A stretch of 60,657 bases of DNA from Streptacidiphilus melanogenes (GTDB lineage: Bacteria; Actinomycetota; Actinomycetes; Streptomycetales; Streptomycetaceae). The position numbers were made by a program, and so were the translations under genes. Position 1 is the stretch's first letter. Every line of letters begins with the position of its first letter. The notes below the pieces were generated by a model. That model worked only from the letters and a program-made list of their open reading frames with translations. It did not search any database and had not been told where the DNA came from. Positions 56,564 through 60,657 of the stretch are shown in pieces. Location of the stretch: positions 1 through 60,657 of the forward strand of contig NZ_BBPP01000021.1 in assembly GCF_000787835.1 (NCBI RefSeq). Direction: 5' to 3'.

Positions 56564-57091
56564 ATGCTGCTGCTCGGCCTGTTGCTGATCGCCGCCACCG
56601 CGGCGTTCACCGGCCTCGTGATCGCGGACAACCTGTCCGGCGGCCCGGACTACCAGGTGACGGTCCTCGGCCACACCATCGCCACCATGAACAGCCTGGA
56701 GATCTTCCTTTCCGGTCTCGCCCTGGCGCTGATCTTCTGTCTCGGCCTGGCCATGACGGGGACGGGCGGGATGCTGGCCAAGCGCCGCCGGCTGCGGCTG
56801 CGGGAGGCGCGTCACGCGCGCCACGGCAGGACCGGTGACGCCGTTCCGACCACCCCGAACGGCACCGGTTCGCCGGTGACCCAGCCGAGGACCACGGAGC
56901 CCGCGACGACGGCGCTCCCGACGACGCGGTCCGGTCAGGCGGCGGACGTCGTCGACCCCGTCGACGCCCGGGCCGGCTCTCCCACGGCCACCAGCACGAC
57001 CACGGCCCCGGACGCCGAGCCCACCACGGCTCCCGCCGCCACGAAGACGACCGGGCGGCCGCGCCGCCACATGCACCTGTTCGGGCACTGA
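56564..57091 (+). CDS. Two-helix membrane protein with Thr/Pro-rich tail (175 aa)
   Basis: ATG 56564 follows AAGGAG by 7 nt. Two membrane helices (LLLGLLLIAATAAFTGLVIADN, and IFLSGLALALIFCLGLAMTG) with the loop DYQVTVLGHTIATMNSLE, then a basic stop-transfer segment (KRRRLRLREARHARHGR) and a long disordered tail (Thr/Ala/Pro), ending in RPRRHMHLFGH. No recognised family with a known role; the first part resembles small actinomycete membrane proteins. 142 nt after the hemerythrin gene. Confidence 0.85.
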   Translation: MLLLGLLLIAATAAFTGLVIADNLSGGPDYQVTVLGHTIATMNSLEIFLSGLALALIFCLGLAMTGTGGMLAKRRRLRLREARHARHGRTGDAVPTTPNGTGSPVTQPRTTEPATTALPTTRSGQAADVVDPVDARAGSPTATSTTTAPDAEPTTAPAATKTTGRPRRHMHLFGH

Positions 57092-57127
57092 GCCCCGGGC
57101 ACCGAGCCGGCGCCGCCACGGCGAGCA

Positions 57128-57159
57128 GACGGCCACCGCGCTGCGGCGCGGTGGCCGTC
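57128..57159 (+). terminator. 13-bp hairpin after membrane-protein gene
   Basis: GACGGCCACCGCG and CGCGGTGGCCGTC pair perfectly around CTGCGG, 36 nt after the stop. Confidence 0.75.
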
Positions 57160-57321
57160 CGCTGCGCTCACGCGCAGCCCCGCGGTCCGCCCCGGGCTTC
57201 AGGCCGCGGTTCACGCCGTCCGGCCGGTTGCGGACGGATGCGGCGTGACCCAGAGTCAAGGAGGTCAGGACTCACCGCAGCCATGGATGTCCACGAAGAA
57301 GAGGACAGTGAGGGGACCGTC

Positions 57322-58716
57322 ATGACGATCGCGACCGTCGATCCGGCCACCGGCCGGACGCTGGCGACCTTCCCGGCGCTCGACGCGCACGGGGTCGAGG
57401 AGCGGCTGCGACTCGCGGCCGAGACCTTCGAGCGTTACCGGACCACCGCCTTCGACCACCGGTCCCAGCTGCTGCGCCGCGCCGCCGACAAGCTGACCGC
57501 CGACCGGGAGGAGGTGGCCCGCACCCTGGTGACCGAGATGGGCAAGCCGCTGGCGCAGGCCCGTGCCGAGGCGGACAAGTGCGCCAAGTCGATGCGCTGG
57601 TTCGCCGACCACGCGCCCGGCCTGCTCGCCGACCAGCTCCCGGAGGCCGCGGACGTCGCGGACAGCGGAGCGGCGACGGTGCGGGTCCGGTTCCGGCCGC
57701 TGGGGCCGGTGCTGGCGGTCATGCCGTGGAACTTCCCACTGTGGCAGGTGATCCGCGCCGCCGCGCCGGCGCTCATGGCCGGCGACGTGCTGCTGCTCAA
57801 GCACGCCTCGAACGTGCCGCGTACCGCGCTGTACCTGCAGGAGCTGTTCACCGGCGCCGGTGATGAACCGGGCTGTTTCCAGACGCTGTTGATCTCCTCC
57901 GGGCAGGTTGCCGACGTGATCCGGGACGACCGGGTCGCGGCGGTCACGCTCACCGGCAGCGAGGGGGCGGGGCAGGCCGTCGCGACGGTCGCGGGCGAGC
58001 AGTTGAAGAAGTGCGTGCTGGAGCTCGGCGGCAGCGACCCGTTCGTGGTGCTGCCCTCGGCCGACGTGGCCGCGGCCGCTCAGGTCGCGGTGCGGGCACG
58101 GGTCCAGAACAACGGTCAGTCCTGTATCGCTGCCAAGCGGTTCATCGTCCACGAGGCCGTCTTCGACGAGTTCACGCGCGCCTTCGTCGAGGGCATGCGC
58201 GCCCTGCGGGTCGGCGACCCGATGCAGGAGCACACCGACGTGGGCCCGTTGGCCACCGAGCAGGGCCGGACGGACATCGAGGAGCAGGTCGAGGATGCGC
58301 GGGGTAAGGGCGCCCGCGTCCTGTGCGGCGGACGTCGGCCGCCGGAGCAGACCGAGGGCTGGTACTACGAGCCGACCGTGCTCACCGACATCGACCCCGC
58401 CATGCGGCTGCACCACGAGGAGTGCTTCGGCCCGGTCGCCACCCTCTACCGGGTGCCGAACCTCGCCGCGGCGGTCGAGCTCGCCAACGACACGCCCTAC
58501 GGGCTGAGTTCGAACGCCTGGACCCGCGACCCGGACGAGCAGGGGGTGCTCGCCCGGGACCTGCAGGCCGGCGGCGTCTTCTTCAACGGGATGACCGCCT
58601 CGCACCCCGCGTTCCCGTTCGGCGGCGTCAAGCGCTCCGGCTACGGGCGCGAGCTGGACGGGCTGGGCATCCGGGAGTTCACCAACCCGACCACGCTCTG
58701 GTACGCGGCGGAGTGA
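57322..58716 (+). CDS. Aldehyde dehydrogenase, succinate-semialdehyde dehydrogenase type (464 aa)
   Basis: A complete NAD(P)-dependent ALDH: MPWNFPLWQ near residue 135, TGSEGAGQAV for the cofactor, catalytic Glu in LELGGSDPF (about 233) and Cys268 in NNGQSCIAAKR, EECFGPV and the end SGYGRELDGLGIREFTNPTTLW. This sequence type matches the succinate-semialdehyde dehydrogenase (GabD-like) branch, which feeds succinate from GABA breakdown, but related members use other aldehydes. ATG 57322 has GAGGGG close upstream; ATG 57283 would add 13 residues (MDVHEEEDSEGTV). Convergent with the OYE gene (9 nt between stops). Confidence 0.95.
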   Translation: MTIATVDPATGRTLATFPALDAHGVEERLRLAAETFERYRTTAFDHRSQLLRRAADKLTADREEVARTLVTEMGKPLAQARAEADKCAKSMRWFADHAPGLLADQLPEAADVADSGAATVRVRFRPLGPVLAVMPWNFPLWQVIRAAAPALMAGDVLLLKHASNVPRTALYLQELFTGAGDEPGCFQTLLISSGQVADVIRDDRVAAVTLTGSEGAGQAVATVAGEQLKKCVLELGGSDPFVVLPSADVAAAAQVAVRARVQNNGQSCIAAKRFIVHEAVFDEFTRAFVEGMRALRVGDPMQEHTDVGPLATEQGRTDIEEQVEDARGKGARVLCGGRRPPEQTEGWYYEPTVLTDIDPAMRLHHEECFGPVATLYRVPNLAAAVELANDTPYGLSSNAWTRDPDEQGVLARDLQAGGVFFNGMTASHPAFPFGGVKRSGYGRELDGLGIREFTNPTTLWYAAE

Positions 58717-58725
58717 GCGAAAGCG

Positions 58726-59853
58726 TCAGCTCAGCGACTTGAGCGACACCGCGTCGTAGGGCTGGAGCTCGTCGAAGCGGCCCGCGAGGACCTTCGCGGC
58801 CCACTCCGGGTCCTGGAGCAGCGCGCGGCCGACGGCGACCATGTCGAACTCCTCGCGCTCCATGCGGTCGAGGAGGTTGTCGATGCCCTGCACCGGGGAC
58901 CCCTGGCCCATGAACGCGCCGATGAAGTCGCCGTCGAGGCCGACCGAGCCGACCGTGATGGTCGGCTTGCCGGTCAGCTTCTTGGTCCAGCCGGCCAGGT
59001 TGAGGTCCGAGCCATCGAACTCCGGCAGCCAGTAGCGGCGGGTGGAGGCGTGGAAGGCGTCGACGCCCGCCGCGGCGAGCGGGGCGAGGATCGCCTCCAG
59101 CTGCTCGGGGGTCTCCGCGAGCCGGGCGTCGTAGGCCTCCTGCTTCCATTGCGAGAAGCGGAAGATCACCGGGAAGTCGGCGGAGACGTTCGCGCGGACC
59201 GCGGCGGCGATCTCGGCGGCGAACCTCGTGCGGGAGACCGGGTCGCCGCCGTAGGCGTCGGTGCGGCGGTTGGTGCCGGCCCACAGGAACTGGTCGACGA
59301 GGTAGCCATGGGCGCCGTGCAGCTCGACGCCGTCGAAGCCGGCGCGCTCGGCGGCGGCCGCGGCCTCGGCGAAGGCGCCGATGACGTCGTCCAGGTCCGT
59401 CTGCGTCATCGCCCTACCGCTGCCCTCGGTGCCGTCGATGCGCAGCCCGGAGGGGCCGACGGCGGGGGCGTCCGCGAACGGCGGCTGGCCCTGCTGCCGC
59501 ACCATGCCGATGTGCCACAGCTGCGGCACGATCGTGCCGCCCGCGGCGTGCACCGCGTCGGCGACCCGCGCCCACCCGGCCAGCTGCTCCTCGCCGTGGA
59601 AGCGCGGCACCCGGTCGCTCTGGCCGGCGGAGTCGTGGCCGACGTAGGTGCCCTCGGTGACGATCAGACCGACGCCGGCGGCGGCGCGACGGGCGTAGTA
59701 GGACCGGACGTCCTCGCCCGGGACGCCGCCCGGGGAGAACATGCGCGTCATCGGGGCCATCGCGATGCGGTTGGGGACGGTCAGACCGTTCAGCGTGATG
59801 GGCCGGGACAGGATCTCGGCCGCGCGGGAGGCGGAGGACGCAACGGTGGTCAT
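58726..59853 (-). CDS. Old Yellow Enzyme family flavin oxidoreductase (375 aa)
   Basis: FMN TIM-barrel: LNGLTVPNRIAMAPMTRMFS at the start, LIVTEGTYVGHDSAG, IVPQLWHIGMVRQQGQPP, GFDGVELHGAHGYLVDQFLWAGTNRRTDAYGG, and VAVGRALLQDPEWAAKV. HGAHGYL carries the His-Asn-type pair (here His-x-x-His) that fixes the phenolate or carbonyl of the substrate. Such enzymes reduce activated C=C bonds or nitro compounds with NAD(P)H. ATG 59853 has GAGGAA 7 nt upstream; the frame open to 59877 has no SD. Confidence 0.94.
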   Translation of the reverse strand: MTTVASSASRAAEILSRPITLNGLTVPNRIAMAPMTRMFSPGGVPGEDVRSYYARRAAAGVGLIVTEGTYVGHDSAGQSDRVPRFHGEEQLAGWARVADAVHAAGGTIVPQLWHIGMVRQQGQPPFADAPAVGPSGLRIDGTEGSGRAMTQTDLDDVIGAFAEAAAAAERAGFDGVELHGAHGYLVDQFLWAGTNRRTDAYGGDPVSRTRFAAEIAAAVRANVSADFPVIFRFSQWKQEAYDARLAETPEQLEAILAPLAAAGVDAFHASTRRYWLPEFDGSDLNLAGWTKKLTGKPTITVGSVGLDGDFIGAFMGQGSPVQGIDNLLDRMEREEFDMVAVGRALLQDPEWAAKVLAGRFDELQPYDAVSLKSLS

Positions 59854-60013
59854 AGGGTTCCTCAAGGTGCCGGACATTTGATGTGGGCAAGTATTTCGTG
59901 CAAGCGTGACAACCGCGGACGGGGCCCGTCCATTTCTCCGGTCGGCCGAGCCCGGCCGTGATCCCCGTCACATTCCTGGGCACCCCGCGCCTCAGGCCCG
60001 GTACCGCGCTCGC

Positions 60014-60019
60014 TAGAGT
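60014..60019 (+). promoter_or_regulatory. Leaderless -10 element (TAGAGT)
   Basis: TAGAGT ends 6 nt before GTG 60026, without an SD. Same motif and spacing as at 24418. Confidence 0.55.
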
Positions 60020-60025
60020 CGAGCC

Positions 60026-60604
60026 GTGAGCGACCAGGTACAGGCCCCCTTCGGCAACTTCCCCACCGTCCGGCTCGCGCTCGACGCGTCGGCCGATCTC
60101 GTCACGCCCGTCGCCGCCGCCCTGCGCGACTGGGCGGACCGGGAGGCGGCCCGGTCCGTGCTGTGGGTGGACACCGACCCGGAGAAGGCGGACACCGCCG
60201 TCTTCTGTGCGACCTACGAGGCCCCGCCGGAGCTCTCGGCCAACTGCGTGGTCGTCGCGGCCAAGCGCGGCGGTGAGACGACCATGGCCGGCTGCCTGGT
60301 CCTGGCCACCACCCGTCTGGACGTGAACCAGGCCGTCCGCAAGCGCCTGGGCGCGCGCAAGGCCTCGTTCGCGCCGATGGACGCGGCCGTCGCCGGGACG
60401 GGGATGGAGTACGGCGGCATCACCCCGCTCGGGCTGCCCGCCGAGTGGCCGCTGCTGGTCGACGAGGCCGTGGCAGCCGCGCCCGCCGTCCTGGTCGGCA
60501 GCGGTGCGCGCCGCGGCAAGCTGATCCTGCCGGGCTGGGCGGTCGCGCGCCTCCCCGGCGCCGAGGTGCTGTCGGGACTCGCCACGCCCCTCGGCGTGGC
60601 CTGA
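60026..60604 (+). CDS. YbaK/EbsC-type aminoacyl-tRNA editing domain protein (192 aa)
   Basis: A single YbaK/ProX-like domain: VVVAAKRGGETTMAGCLVLATTRLDVNQAVRKRLGARKASFAP with Lys80, the catalytic Lys of trans-editing factors, and the substrate loop GGITPLG (130-136). Such free-standing proteins hydrolyse mischarged tRNA (Cys-, Ala- or Ser-tRNA) and guard translation. The N-terminal 70 residues differ from YbaK proper and look like the longer actinobacterial form. Start GTG 60026 is leaderless. A strong terminator follows. Confidence 0.88.
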   Translation: MSDQVQAPFGNFPTVRLALDASADLVTPVAAALRDWADREAARSVLWVDTDPEKADTAVFCATYEAPPELSANCVVVAAKRGGETTMAGCLVLATTRLDVNQAVRKRLGARKASFAPMDAAVAGTGMEYGGITPLGLPAEWPLLVDEAVAAAPAVLVGSGARRGKLILPGWAVARLPGAEVLSGLATPLGVA

Positions 60605-60611
60605 ACACAGC

Positions 60612-60657
60612 GGCTCGGTCCGACCGCCCGGGGGAAAACGGGCGGTCGGACCGAGCC
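60612..60657. terminator. Perfect 19-bp terminator hairpin at the window end
   Basis: Arms 60612-60630 and 60639-60657 are fully complementary (GGCTCGGTCCGACCGCCCG and its complement), loop GGGGAAAA, 7 nt after the stop of the YbaK gene. It may also serve a convergent gene to the right. Confidence 0.9.

Overview
The window is very GC-rich DNA with actinomycete codon use: dense G/C third positions, many GTG starts, and long spurious open frames opposite real genes. The gene families fit a streptomycete-type actinomycete: modular type I PKS, AfsR-like STAND regulators, F420/LLM oxidoreductase, DUF3040 protein, SD-containing and leaderless (TAnnnT-N6-start) genes. I see no transposase, integrase, CRISPR array, rRNA or tRNA.

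Layout. 1-6.6 kb: the end of a modular type I polyketide synthase cluster, with one protein entering from the left (DH-KR-ACP-docking) and one complete malonyl-specific KS-AT-ACP module that keeps a relic of a lost KR and has no thioesterase. 6.7-19 kb: a small hypothetical protein, a geranylgeranyl-reductase-like flavoprotein, two paralogous HTH-NB-ARC-TPR regulators, a secreted PAF-acetylhydrolase-like lipase, small exported proteins, an intergenic block rich in inverted repeats, and gene debris (WD40 and NTF2 tails). 19-29 kb: ordinary accessory metabolism and surface genes (LLM oxidoreductase, SRPBCC protein, secreted NTF2-like protein, ATP-grasp protein, ABM monooxygenase, beta-lactamase-fold hydrolase, 55-aa membrane protein, LysR/DoxX divergent pair, DUF3040, repeat lipoprotein, exported berberine-bridge-like oxidase, MFS relic).

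29.6-49.2 kb is the striking part. A leftward run of eight tightly packed genes (42592 down to 29561, several overlapping by 1-8 nt) encodes a small helical protein, a two-TM protein with a long coiled-coil tail, a one-TM protein with an Asp in its membrane helix, a dynamin-like GTPase, a very large Hsp70/actin-fold ATPase, a coiled-coil protein, an unrecognised protein and a membrane-anchored PP2C-like protein. Back to back with it, a rightward operon (42730-49239) encodes a double-HTH regulator, a TIR-domain protein, an unrecognised beta-rich protein and a 1,176-residue TPR-CHAT protease. My inference is that this is a chaperone/GTPase/membrane-motor complex paired with a TIR/CHAT effector arm: a candidate undescribed NTP-dependent conflict (defence or programmed-death) system. 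The Hsp70-GTPase pair recalls SrfB/SrfC, and the membrane pair recalls MotAB/ZorAB.

49.4-60.7 kb: a secreted ricin-B lectin, small hypotheticals, a second NTPase cluster (conserved protein, MoxR AAA+ ATPase, HExxH-plus-vWA protein), hemerythrin, a membrane protein, an aldehyde dehydrogenase, an Old Yellow Enzyme homologue and a YbaK-type editing protein. The window ends in a perfect 19-bp terminator hairpin.
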